Assembly: GCA_002731665.1 (NCBI GenBank)
Contig: PCCJ01000074.1
Coordinates: forward strand, 1-16,599
DNA length: 16,599 bases
Direction: 5' to 3'
Origin: Actinomycetota bacterium
GTDB taxonomy: Bacteria > Actinomycetota > Acidimicrobiia > Acidimicrobiales > Poriferisodaliceae
Shown: positions 1 through 7,104 of the stretch, in pieces
Position numbering within the stretch: the stretch's first letter is position 1
How the letters are laid out: each line of letters starts with the position of its first letter
Notes under the pieces: generated by a model
Told to the model about the DNA's origin: nothing
Database searches by the model: none
The model's input: the letters and a program-made list of their open reading frames with translations, nothing else
Position numbers and translations under genes: made by a program

Positions 1-390
1 AGTCACAGCAAGAGTTGACAGATCTACGTAGCAGCACATCAAAACAGGTACCTCGTGCATCTTCTGAGCAAAGTCGTCAGTTCGACGCAGACGATTTACA
101 GCAAAGTTGGTACCATGTTCCATCTTGTTGCCGGAGTTATCTCCCTGAAAGCCAACGGTTCCTTCTAAGGCGTGTTGGAAATATGGATCCCATTGCTTGC
201 GGTGAAGATCTGCGACTCGTTTTTTTTGATCGCTGTCGGTGACAACAACAATTCTCCACCCTTGCCGGTTGCCACCCGATGAAGCAAAACGTGCATTGTC
301 GAGAACTCGGTGAATAGTTTCATCGCTAACTGGATCATCTGTGAAATATCGACAAGAAGGTGTGGTTCTCATAGCGTTGTAAAGCTCCAT
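1..390 (-). CDS. Nitroreductase family protein, N-terminal part (cut by window edge)
   Basis: A frame starts at ATG on the minus strand (base 390) and stays open through base 1, giving 130 residues with no stop, so the C-terminus lies outside the window. The N-terminus reads MELYNAMRTTPSCRYF, followed near residues 34-45 by RFASSGGNRQGW. This combination (an Arg-x-Phe turn, then a SGGNxQxW loop) is typical of the FMN-binding half of the nitroreductase/BluB fold, particularly actinobacterial members. Such enzymes use NAD(P)H and FMN to reduce nitro-aromatics, quinones or enones; the substrate here cannot be inferred. No good Shine-Dalgarno sequence precedes the start. A CAAC/GTTG inverted repeat (406-417) lies in the 52-base gap shared with the divergent cyclase-like gene. 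The frame on the opposite strand (15-242) has no recognisable content. Family call is confident, function is not. Confidence 0.85.
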   Translation of the reverse strand, partial: MELYNAMRTTPSCRYFTDDPVSDETIHRVLDNARFASSGGNRQGWRIVVVTDSDQKKRVADLHRKQWDPYFQHALEGTVGFQGDNSGNKMEHGTNFAVNRLRRTDDFAQKMHEVPVLMCCYVDLSTLAVT

Positions 391-442
391 TTCGTGAGCC
401 TGACACAACTATTGTTGCTAATAAAGTCTAAGGTCCGGATAC

Positions 443-901
443 GTGAAAAAAATGACTTGGGTTTGTGCCACTTTTGAGGCACAAGATAAAAAAAATGAGT
501 TAAAAGCACAAGAGTTGCTTAGTTCGCTTCTTATGGATGCGGGCGGCGTAGCTGTAGCGCATGATTGTGTGTTGGTGCTGTGTTTCGTAGAAGCCTTAGA
601 AGCCATGGAAGCAGCAGTTGTCGCTCAGTGGAAATTTCAGCGTTCACAATCTGAAGCTAAAGCTCGGATAGGAATCCACATTGGAGACCTATCGACGGCT
701 CTCGAATTGGTATTTGTAACAAATGGTAACCAAATTATTTTTACCCAAGAGATTGATATTGCGACAAATGGCATGCTTGATGCACGTTTGCTCGGCAATT
801 TTAAATTAAGTGACTCTGAACCGGTCCGGCAACTATGGCTATCGACGGACAGTCGTCCGAAAATTGATGCCAGACCTGTTCGACTTCATGAGCAGAGGTG
901 A
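443..901 (+). CDS. Degenerate class III nucleotidyl cyclase-like domain protein
   Basis: A 152-residue protein starting at GTG 443, with AAGG about nine bases upstream; ATG 452 is an alternative start. The second half carries RIGIHIGD (residues 75-82), matching the VRIGIHTGE strand of class III adenylate/guanylate cyclase domains. LGNFKLSDSEPVRQLW (117-132) matches the C-terminal 'G...LKD..EPVxLYQ' segment that ends many bacterial cyclase domains. The N-terminal strand reads TWVCATFEAQD and lacks the FxDIxGST metal-binding motif, and no second catalytic Asp is evident. What is seen is a cyclase-like fold without the usual metal ligands; catalytic inactivity and a sensory or protein-binding role are inferences. 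It is divergent from the nitroreductase and lies 64 bases upstream of the alcohol dehydrogenase, so it may be co-transcribed with that gene and could be regulatory for the cluster. Confidence 0.6.
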   Translation: MKKMTWVCATFEAQDKKNELKAQELLSSLLMDAGGVAVAHDCVLVLCFVEALEAMEAAVVAQWKFQRSQSEAKARIGIHIGDLSTALELVFVTNGNQIIFTQEIDIATNGMLDARLLGNFKLSDSEPVRQLWLSTDSRPKIDARPVRLHEQR

Positions 902-965
902 AATTATAACGGCAAAAGTTATTTGGGGAGGCTAGATTTGGGAAACAAACTTGGAAGGGAACGTA

Positions 966-2066
966 ATGACGACCGAGGCTCGAGTAGTGATAGTGCCACA
1001 AGAAGTCGGGCTACCGCTCGAAGTCGTAGATCTAGAACTTCGCGACCCTGCTTCTCATGAGGTAGTCATTAAGCAATATGCATCGGGTATTTGTCATAGC
1101 CAATTGCACACTATTCACAACCCAAGAAACGCACCACAGATACTGGGGCATGAGTCAACTGGTGAAATAGTTGCTTTAGGGGAAGCGGTAACTGATCTGG
1201 CGATCGGCGATACTGTCATGGTTACTTGGGTTCCAAAAAATTTAGATACTGCGAGACGTCAGGGCGAAATGATGCAGATTGCCTTGCCTGATGGACAGAG
1301 AGCAGTAAGTCTGAATGTTTTCACCTGGGCTACTCATACTATCGCCGATGAGATGTTTGTAGTGAAGGTGCCGGAGAACGTTGATCACGAAAGTTGTTGC
1401 ATCATAGGATGTGCGGTAATCACTGGAGCCGGTGCGGTGATGCATACCGCAAAAGTCGCACCGGGCGACAGTGTGGTTGTGTTTGGGGCTGGCGGAGTGG
1501 GGCTATCGGCTATCGCTGCTGCTGCTCACTTAGGAGCGAACCCTATTATTGTGGTTGATTTATCAGACAAAAAATTAGAGTTCGCGAAAAAGTTTGGTGC
1601 AACACATGGAATAGATGCTTCAAAAGTAGACCCAGTCGAAGAAATCAAAAAGCTAACTATTGATACTGAAAAGTTTGATTTACTGAGGCAACCTTTGGCA
1701 GGCGTCGATTACGCATTTGATTGCATCGGACATTCGGTAACTATGAAGCAGATATCCGAGGTTGTGAGGGCCGGCGAGTTTGGCCAGTCTCGGGGTGGTA
1801 CAGCTGTTCTTGTAGGAGTTCCGCAAAGCCCGATTGAGCTTGATAGTCGTCATATGTTTATTGGCGAGCGGGCGTATGTTTGCTCTTTGGGAGGCTCGTG
1901 CGAGCCTGAAGTTGATTTGCCTAGGTTCATTGAATGGCACAACGAAGGAATACTTGACCTTGATGAGCTAGTCACTCAGCGCTATAGGATCGATGACATC
2001 AATCAAGCTGTGTCTGACTTAGAAACTGGCGCTATAGCTGGTCGCGCAATCCTAGTATTTGAATGA
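966..2066 (+). CDS. Zinc-dependent alcohol dehydrogenase (MDR superfamily), no structural zinc lobe
   Basis: A 366-residue medium-chain dehydrogenase that would oxidise an alcohol to an aldehyde or ketone with NAD. The catalytic zinc ligands are Cys43 (GICHSQ), His62 (GHES) and Cys149 (GCAV). The Rossmann motif GAGGVG lies at 174-179 and Asp198 ends the following strand (VVVDLS), favouring NAD over NADP. The four-cysteine structural zinc lobe found in many alcohol dehydrogenases between the GHE motif and the fold core is missing; residues 88-110 contain no cysteine. The overall pattern recalls the long-chain, class III-like and NDMA-dependent groups, but assignment to either is not possible by eye. 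I chose ATG 966 because GGAAGGGA (953-960) sits five bases ahead; an upstream in-frame TTG at 951 would bury that site. The stop overlaps the next gene as ATGA, implying translational coupling with the crotonase-like protein. Confidence 0.92.
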   Translation: MTTEARVVIVPQEVGLPLEVVDLELRDPASHEVVIKQYASGICHSQLHTIHNPRNAPQILGHESTGEIVALGEAVTDLAIGDTVMVTWVPKNLDTARRQGEMMQIALPDGQRAVSLNVFTWATHTIADEMFVVKVPENVDHESCCIIGCAVITGAGAVMHTAKVAPGDSVVVFGAGGVGLSAIAAAAHLGANPIIVVDLSDKKLEFAKKFGATHGIDASKVDPVEEIKKLTIDTEKFDLLRQPLAGVDYAFDCIGHSVTMKQISEVVRAGEFGQSRGGTAVLVGVPQSPIELDSRHMFIGERAYVCSLGGSCEPEVDLPRFIEWHNEGILDLDELVTQRYRIDDINQAVSDLETGAIAGRAILVFE

Positions 2067-2848
2067 AGGCTATGAGAGAAATTGAAATTGTTGGTAATGA
2101 AATACCAACTCTGAGAGTTGATGGTTTCCGAGCGCGTATAAGACTTCGGCGGCCTGAAAAACGCAACCGGATAGAGCCGGAAGATTTAGAAGCGTTAGTT
2201 AATTTTGTCGAAGAAATACATGCAAATTCTTCGATACGTTGCGTAACGATCGAAGCTACGGGGCCGTCATGGTGTTCGGGCTATCATCTGGGAGCACTAG
2301 CTGCCCGCGAAAAATATAAATATGGTTTTAACGAAGGGTGCGATGCAATTGCTTCAATAAAAGTTCCTACGATTGCGGTCATCGGAGGTAATATTCACGG
2401 TGGGGGTACCGACCTTGCGATGGCGTGTGACATGAGAGTCGCAGCTCGCTCAATCATGCTGGCAATGCCTGCCGCAAAAATCGGTTTGCAATATTATGCG
2501 ACAGGGCTTCAAAGATTTGTCGAGCGTATTGGCCCTTCGGCGACTAAGCGAATTTTTTTGACCGGCGAAAGTATCCAAGCTGATGAATTGCTTACCATGG
2601 GCTACCTGACGGAAATGTTGGATTCGGATATGCTTGAGCCGAGAGTCTCAGAGCTTTGTCAAGCTATCTCTAACTTGGCTCCCGGCGCCGTAAAAATGAC
2701 AAAGAAGGCGATCGACGATCTAGCAGGCCTAAACCCTGATCTAGGCCAAATTCAGTCAAATCATTTAGCCTCTGCCCGATCAGAAGAGCACCTAGAGGCC
2801 ATGAAGGCTTTAAGAGAGAAACGTAAACCAAATTTTGAAGGAAGCTAA
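2063..2848 (+). CDS. Enoyl-CoA hydratase/isomerase (crotonase) family protein with altered catalytic residues
   Basis: A 261-residue crotonase-fold protein expected to act on an acyl-CoA thioester. The first oxyanion-hole segment is WCSGYHLGAL (70-79) and the second is IHGGGTDLAMACD (111-123). In rat crotonase the two catalytic glutamates are Glu144 (GGGCELAMMCD) and Glu164 (QPE). Here the matching positions appear to be Asp117 and Ala137 (MPAAKIG), so ordinary hydratase chemistry is doubtful. The oxyanion hole is intact, so an isomerase, hydrolase, lyase or binding role is more likely. The C-terminal region (LTGESIQADELLTMGYLTE) fits the family well. It begins inside the stop codon of the alcohol dehydrogenase (ATGA, four-base overlap); an internal ATG at 2072 is an alternative start. 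The coupling suggests the two act on the same substrate line. Confidence 0.88.
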   Translation: MKAMREIEIVGNEIPTLRVDGFRARIRLRRPEKRNRIEPEDLEALVNFVEEIHANSSIRCVTIEATGPSWCSGYHLGALAAREKYKYGFNEGCDAIASIKVPTIAVIGGNIHGGGTDLAMACDMRVAARSIMLAMPAAKIGLQYYATGLQRFVERIGPSATKRIFLTGESIQADELLTMGYLTEMLDSDMLEPRVSELCQAISNLAPGAVKMTKKAIDDLAGLNPDLGQIQSNHLASARSEEHLEAMKALREKRKPNFEGS

Positions 2849-2968
2849 GATTGACGACAACGCCTGCCAATAAACAGCAATCTCACTGCAACTATTGCAT
2901 GAGGAGTACAAGCTTAAGATGATTTGTTATGACAAAGCTACGAATTAACGGTAGGTAGGAGTTCTACA
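2849..2968 (+). promoter_or_regulatory. Gap with inverted repeat and RBS before the phosphotransferase gene
   Basis: This 120-base gap separates the crotonase-like gene from the phosphotransferase gene. It holds a perfect short inverted repeat, TGCAA-CTA-TTGCA (2887-2899), which could be an operator half-site pair or a weak hairpin. A clear ribosome binding site AGGAG (2957-2961) lies seven bases before ATG 2969. There is a TTGACG hexamer at 2851 but no convincing -10 at normal spacing, so I do not assign a promoter. No terminator with a T-run is visible, so read-through from the upstream genes is plausible. Confidence 0.35.
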
Positions 2969-4006
2969 ATGTCGGATACAGGGCCACCAGCCATAGCTGT
3001 CAATAAAGTTAGTTCATGGATAGGTAACAACGCAGAAGTTGACGGAGCCCTTACTTACAGCTTAATCGCTGGTGGTAGGTCCAATATGACATTCACGGTA
3101 AGCGATAATAGTGGTGTTAGGTTTGTTCTCCGTCGACCACCTACTGGTAAACTTTTGCCTTCTGCCCATGACATGGCGCGCGAATACCGACTTATGCATT
3201 CGCTCAGAAGCAGTGAGGTGCCTGTGCCTGAGATGGTCGGCCTGTGCCAGGATGAAAGCGTGAACGGACGCGATTTCTACGTAATGAACTATGTGGATGG
3301 CATAGTTGTGCGTGATGTGGAAATTGCGTCCTCCATGGACGAAGGCGTCCGTAGAAAGATGTCAGAGTCATTAATCGATACCCTTTGTGCATTGCACCGT
3401 GTTGATATTGATCATGTTGGGCTTGGCGACCTGGCTAAACGGAATGGGTATATAGAGCGTCAGATTAAAAGGTGGTCTGGGCAATGGGAGAGTTCAAGAA
3501 CTCGCGATATCCCTCTTGTTGATTCTGTTGCCCGAGAACTTTTAATTCAGATGCCTGAGTCGAGCCCTACGACGATAGCTCACGGCGATTATCGCCTTTC
3601 TAATTGTATGGTTGACTCTTCTGGTTCGGTAATAGCGGTTCTTGATTGGGAGCTGTGCACGCTTGGCGAGCCGATGGCTGATCTTGCGGGCCTCTTAGGG
3701 TATTGGTATGACGAAAATTCCGATGATGAGTTAGTCGGTGATGCAGCAAGTACAGAACTTCCAGGGTTTATGAGTCAAGACGAGCTAGCAGCTCGCTATG
3801 TCGAAGAAATGGGAATTCCTATTAGCTCAGTGGATTACTATCGGGCATTTGCAGAGTGGCGACTGGCATGCATCGGGGAAGGAGTTTACGCTAGATATTT
3901 AGGTGGTCAGCAAGGCATTCAGAGCGAGGAAATTGATTTAGAACAAATGCAAAAAAGCGTCACTAATCACGTTGAGAAAGCGGCGAAAATGCTCCAAATG
4001 CTGTGA
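2969..4006 (+). CDS. Phosphotransferase of the APH/ACAD10-11 kinase type
   Basis: A 345-residue kinase-fold protein of the aminoglycoside phosphotransferase superfamily, closest in pattern to the free-standing version of the kinase domain of human ACAD10/ACAD11 and to LvaA of levulinate catabolism. Visible parts are a glycine-rich N-lobe loop (IAGGRSNMTF, 33-42), FVLRRPP (52-58) where the ATP-binding Lys is usually found, the catalytic loop HGDYRLSNCMV (205-215, Asp207 and Asn212), and DWELCTLGEPMADLA (226-240), the magnesium-binding Asp226. Family knowledge: ACAD10/11 and LvaA kinases phosphorylate 4-hydroxyacyl-CoAs so that the hydroxyl can be removed. Inference: this protein activates a hydroxyacyl-CoA produced or used by neighbouring enzymes, not an antibiotic. 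The start is well fixed by AGGAG. It ends 17 bases from the convergent amidohydrolase. Confidence 0.88.
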   Translation: MSDTGPPAIAVNKVSSWIGNNAEVDGALTYSLIAGGRSNMTFTVSDNSGVRFVLRRPPTGKLLPSAHDMAREYRLMHSLRSSEVPVPEMVGLCQDESVNGRDFYVMNYVDGIVVRDVEIASSMDEGVRRKMSESLIDTLCALHRVDIDHVGLGDLAKRNGYIERQIKRWSGQWESSRTRDIPLVDSVARELLIQMPESSPTTIAHGDYRLSNCMVDSSGSVIAVLDWELCTLGEPMADLAGLLGYWYDENSDDELVGDAASTELPGFMSQDELAARYVEEMGIPISSVDYYRAFAEWRLACIGEGVYARYLGGQQGIQSEEIDLEQMQKSVTNHVEKAAKMLQML

Positions 4007-4023
4007 ATTAGTGAATGGCTTTC

Positions 4024-5718
4024 TTAAATTCCATTGCGTAAAAGTTTGCCGCTGTAGGTATTCGTTTGTTGGTCATTCTCGATAGTGATTTCGCCGTTGA
4101 TAATAACGTTTTGATAGCCCGATGCTTTTTGTATTCGTCTCCACTCACTGCCCGGTAAGTCGTGCACAACTTCCATCGGGAGTACCTTCAGATTCTCTGG
4201 GTCGTAGATAACTATATCTGCGGGACTTCCATTGCGAATGACTCCGCGATCTTGGAAACCAGCCAATTGGGCTGGCAGCGCTGAAAGTTTACGATGGGCT
4301 TCTTCGTAGGTCAGCCACTCATTATCCCTCACCTGTTGAGACAAGGTTTCAGTCGGGTATCGTCCTGCAGTTAAGAACTTTGTGTGAGCGCCTCCATCTG
4401 ATACGCCAAACAACATATGCGGGTAAGTCACTACGTCTTTAAGGTGACTGCTATTTCCTTGAGGAGGAGCCACAAAAAATAAGGTGTCTAGTCCGTCTTC
4501 GACCGCGATGTCAAGCATGATGTCTACCTCATCTTTACCACTCATTTCAGCTGCTTGCGCTACTGACATTTCTCTGTAGCGTTCGGTGCTGTCTGAGCGA
4601 GGTGAAAGGATAGTTACGGTTCCCAATGGGGCTGTTGCTGTGGCAGGAAGATTGTCTTTGAGTCCTTGACGCCTTGATGGGTCAGCAAATTTAGCTAGTC
4701 GCTCTTCCTTTGTTCCCATGCATGCTTCCATCCAGTCTTGCGAATCATCGTAGAGATTCCAATCTTCGAGAGTGAAAGTGAAACCAGCATCACTTGTTAC
4801 TCCTTGCCCGTAGACAGGTATTCCGCGTTCTCTGCAGCGCTCGAGCCATTCGATTTGGCGTTTGTGAATATGTGGACGGTCTTCGAAGGCTTGAACGACG
4901 TTATGCAATAGTGGCCTGCCGCTAATCGAAGCAATCTCTTCGAGGTGAGCTAAATCGTGTTTGATGTCGTCTGTAGTGAGTGTCATTTGCACTACACCTT
5001 GATTCCGGTCAGCTAATACTTGAGCGAGAACGCGAGCGGTTTCGTCGTTCATCATGTCGGTTGGCATCGGAGTTCCATCCCAGTCACGCTGGACTGCAGC
5101 GGGACCTGTGGGAGGAAGGCGTTGAGCAGACCACCCGCAGCCACCAGCGTCCATAGCCTCATGTAACATCTTCGAAAGCGCGTCATGCTCGCTGGCAGTC
5201 GGCATACGTCCCGCTTTGGCATCAGTAAGGCCAAGAACTTGAATGAGCATCGGGCCGATGGGAACGTAAGGCAAAATGTTCATAGCTTTTGGAGTGCGTT
5301 CTAAACTATCTAGATATTCCGGAAAGGTTGTCCAATCCCACGGCATACCTAGAGCCATGGAATCGTAGGGAATAGCTTCTACGCGGGTCATTGATTTCAT
5401 TGCGTACTCGCGCATATCAGGGTCGACGGGCGCAAAGCCGAAACCGCAATTGCCGATTGCTACAGAGGTGATTCCATGCCAACCCGAAAGGGTGCAGTAA
5501 GGGTCCCAAAAAATTTGGGCATCGTAATGTGTGTGTAGGTCAACGAACCCAGGTGCGACATGCATTCCTGTTGCGTCAATTACCCTTTTTGCATTCTTGC
5601 TGTCTACTCTGCCTATTTCAGAAACATGACCATCAGTGATTCCGATATCGCCACGGACTCTTGGAGCACCAGTGCCATCGAAAATAAAACCGTCTTTGAT
5701 AACTATGTCGTAGCCCAC
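4024..5718 (-). CDS. N-acyl-D-amino acid deacylase-like amidohydrolase (amidohydrolase 3)
   Basis: A 564-residue metal-dependent amidohydrolase of the D-aminoacylase group, predicted to hydrolyse an N-acyl or other amide bond in the cytoplasm; no signal peptide is visible. The N-terminal beta-domain (DIVIKDGFIFDGTG) leads to the metal-binding DLHTHYD (60-66, His62 and His64). GNCGFGFAP (89-97) contains Cys91, the cysteine metal ligand typical of D-aminoacylases in place of a carboxylated lysine. His272 (LHNVVQ) and Asp441 (SDGGAH), the catalytic aspartate, follow. The C-terminal sandwich domain carries GSPADIVIYDPENL (497-510). Start codon is GTG at 5718, chosen because GGAGGG (5733-5728 on this strand) lies nine bases upstream. 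It follows the flavin monooxygenase gene by 132 bases on the same strand. The exact substrate is unknown. Confidence 0.9.
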   Translation of the reverse strand: MGYDIVIKDGFIFDGTGAPRVRGDIGITDGHVSEIGRVDSKNAKRVIDATGMHVAPGFVDLHTHYDAQIFWDPYCTLSGWHGITSVAIGNCGFGFAPVDPDMREYAMKSMTRVEAIPYDSMALGMPWDWTTFPEYLDSLERTPKAMNILPYVPIGPMLIQVLGLTDAKAGRMPTASEHDALSKMLHEAMDAGGCGWSAQRLPPTGPAAVQRDWDGTPMPTDMMNDETARVLAQVLADRNQGVVQMTLTTDDIKHDLAHLEEIASISGRPLLHNVVQAFEDRPHIHKRQIEWLERCRERGIPVYGQGVTSDAGFTFTLEDWNLYDDSQDWMEACMGTKEERLAKFADPSRRQGLKDNLPATATAPLGTVTILSPRSDSTERYREMSVAQAAEMSGKDEVDIMLDIAVEDGLDTLFFVAPPQGNSSHLKDVVTYPHMLFGVSDGGAHTKFLTAGRYPTETLSQQVRDNEWLTYEEAHRKLSALPAQLAGFQDRGVIRNGSPADIVIYDPENLKVLPMEVVHDLPGSEWRRIQKASGYQNVIINGEITIENDQQTNTYSGKLLRNGI

Positions 5719-5850
5719 TGCTTTGCGCCCTCCGTGCTAGTACTAAAAGTTCAGAATAGAGCCATTGGAAGTTGGAGGTCGAAAAAAGTGGTCTTTGTTT
5801 TAAGCAAATTGTTGATCATGAACAGTTTATTCGTTTCAGTTTCGTAACTT
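5719..5850 (-). promoter_or_regulatory. Gap upstream of the amidohydrolase gene with a palindrome
   Basis: This 132-base gap lies between the stop of the monooxygenase gene and the GTG start of the amidohydrolase. It holds the strong ribosome binding site GGAGGG and a dyad-symmetric stretch at 5811-5823 of form GTTnATnATnAAC, containing the exact palindrome TGATCA. The dyad could be an operator. I see no convincing -35/-10 pair and no terminator, so whether the amidohydrolase has its own promoter is open. A short rightward frame across 5560-5847 has no recognisable protein content. Confidence 0.3.
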
Positions 5851-7068
5851 TTAGAATGGTTCTCGATCAATTCCTAAGACATATCGACCAAGCTGATGGT
5901 TGACTCGATCTTCGTGAACATTTATGTGTAGCGGCATAGCTCGAAAATCCCGATAGCGACGTTCAAAATTCCCACCTTCGCGCAGAGACGTCCCTCCTTG
6001 CGACTTTTCTAATAGTTGCATTGCCTCTGAGAGTTGATTTACTGCCATCGAAACAATAGACATTTGTCTAAAGTAGTCTGCTTCATTCGGAATTTGGTGA
6101 GCTTTGATCCGATGATCTACTTCGTTACAAGCAGTTTCGATAGCCGCTCTAGCTGAAGAGGCCAAGGCAGTAGCTTTTCCAAGATTAATCTGGACAGTTG
6201 GCCTTTCGACCATTTTGCCCCCCATAAGAATTCTTCGAGAACGCACCGAGGCACATGCCTCTTTTAATGCCATTCGAACTACACCGGTTGCCATCCACCC
6301 TAAAAAAAGATCAGATAACCCAACCCAATCTTCCCGGTAACGATGGTGAATAACTGGAACTGTTCGCAACGATTCTGCCCGATTTGCTCCGAACCAAGAG
6401 ACGCAACGGCTGAGCTGAACTCTCACATCACTGTAATGCACATCGTCAGTAGCTGATGCTCGAAGTCCTGAACCGTCCCAGGTGGGATCAATCTTGACTC
6501 CGTCAGTGGGGGTAGGAATTATCGTAAAGCGCAGATCCATAGGTCGAATTGGATGACCGGACTCATCTGTAACCGCAAACACGACGCCGCAATGATCAGC
6601 ATACCGACTTCCGGTTCCCCAGGAAGCGGTCCCGTTCAGAACGGCTTCACCGCCCTCGATTTGCCCGTAGACATTACTCCCAGCTCCGGCGGGAAAAGAT
6701 ACCCACTGCCCAGCTTCTACTATTTCTTTCAAGAGCGATATGTGGTCCGGACCCAAAGTACCTACAAAAAGATGAAACACACAGAGATGGTTCCATAGAG
6801 TCCATGCAGTAGATGGACACCTCGACGCAATGGCCTCTAATTCGCGCCCCATTTGCAGAACTGATTGCTCAGTACCGCCTAAATTTGTAGATGCTGCCAT
6901 GCGCATAAAGTCAGTCCCTCGAATAGCTTCGATAGCAGCTGAGGACACGGTTCTAGTTTCGTCAGCGAGCTTTGCTTGGTTCGCAAGTTTCTCGAGAAAA
7001 GGAGCACTAAACAAATCAGTTTCGTTCACCGGAAGGAATATGTCGACGGGATCTATTTCGGTGACCAT
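5851..7068 (-). CDS. Flavin-dependent monooxygenase of the acyl-CoA dehydrogenase fold (group D)
   Basis: A 405-residue protein of the acyl-CoA dehydrogenase-like group D flavin monooxygenases, the family that includes HsaA (steroid-ring hydroxylase) and DszC (dibenzothiophene monooxygenase). These are two-component enzymes that use reduced flavin from a partner reductase. The N-terminal helices carry ELEAIASRCPSTAWTL (77-92), usual for the group. SWGTGSRYADH (149-159) corresponds to the SGSxxAxx loop at the flavin/substrate site, and RYRDFRAMPLHIN (371-383) to the C-terminal RxxRD...H segment. The Glu base of true acyl-CoA dehydrogenases is not obvious, which favours a monooxygenase reading. 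No ribosome binding site precedes ATG 7068; a GATACT hexamer about eight bases upstream suggests a leaderless transcript. A dedicated reductase is not in the window, although the divergent PPOX-family protein or the nitroreductase could in principle provide flavin. Confidence 0.85.
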   Translation of the reverse strand: MVTEIDPVDIFLPVNETDLFSAPFLEKLANQAKLADETRTVSSAAIEAIRGTDFMRMAASTNLGGTEQSVLQMGRELEAIASRCPSTAWTLWNHLCVFHLFVGTLGPDHISLLKEIVEAGQWVSFPAGAGSNVYGQIEGGEAVLNGTASWGTGSRYADHCGVVFAVTDESGHPIRPMDLRFTIIPTPTDGVKIDPTWDGSGLRASATDDVHYSDVRVQLSRCVSWFGANRAESLRTVPVIHHRYREDWVGLSDLFLGWMATGVVRMALKEACASVRSRRILMGGKMVERPTVQINLGKATALASSARAAIETACNEVDHRIKAHQIPNEADYFRQMSIVSMAVNQLSEAMQLLEKSQGGTSLREGGNFERRYRDFRAMPLHINVHEDRVNHQLGRYVLGIDREPF

Positions 7069-7069
7069 T

Positions 7070-7083
7070 GGATAACAGTATCC
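7070..7083. promoter_or_regulatory. Inverted repeat GGATA-N4-TATCC in a divergent promoter
   Basis: A perfect 5-base inverted repeat with a four-base spacer sits in the 36-base gap between the leftward monooxygenase gene and the rightward PPOX-family gene. A site this close to both starts could control both genes; this is inference from position and symmetry only. Confidence 0.35.
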
Positions 7084-7104
7084 GAAGAGTCCTATGGTGT
7101 GCCT

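Noticed and set aside
951..965. Upstream TTG start for the alcohol dehydrogenase (five extra residues)
   Set aside because: It would place the purine-rich site GGAAGGGA inside the coding region; that site is ideally spaced for ATG 966, and the family N-terminus fits from there.
2851..2880. TTGACG at 2851 as a -35 box for the phosphotransferase gene
   Set aside because: No acceptable -10 hexamer occurs at 16-18 base spacing.
2969..4006. Antibiotic-resistance aminoglycoside phosphotransferase
   Set aside because: The sequence fits the ACAD10/11-type metabolic branch (LRRPP, HGDYRLSN, DWELCTLGEPMADLA) and the neighbours are catabolic genes.
5560..5847. A 95-codon rightward frame spanning the amidohydrolase start
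   Set aside because: Mostly antisense to the conserved N-terminus of the amidohydrolase, with no ribosome binding site and no recognisable content.
6976..7104. N-terminal extension of the PPOX-family protein (43 residues)
   Set aside because: It overlaps the divergent monooxygenase by 93 bases, has no family similarity, and the recognisable protein begins at about residue 1 from ATG 7105.
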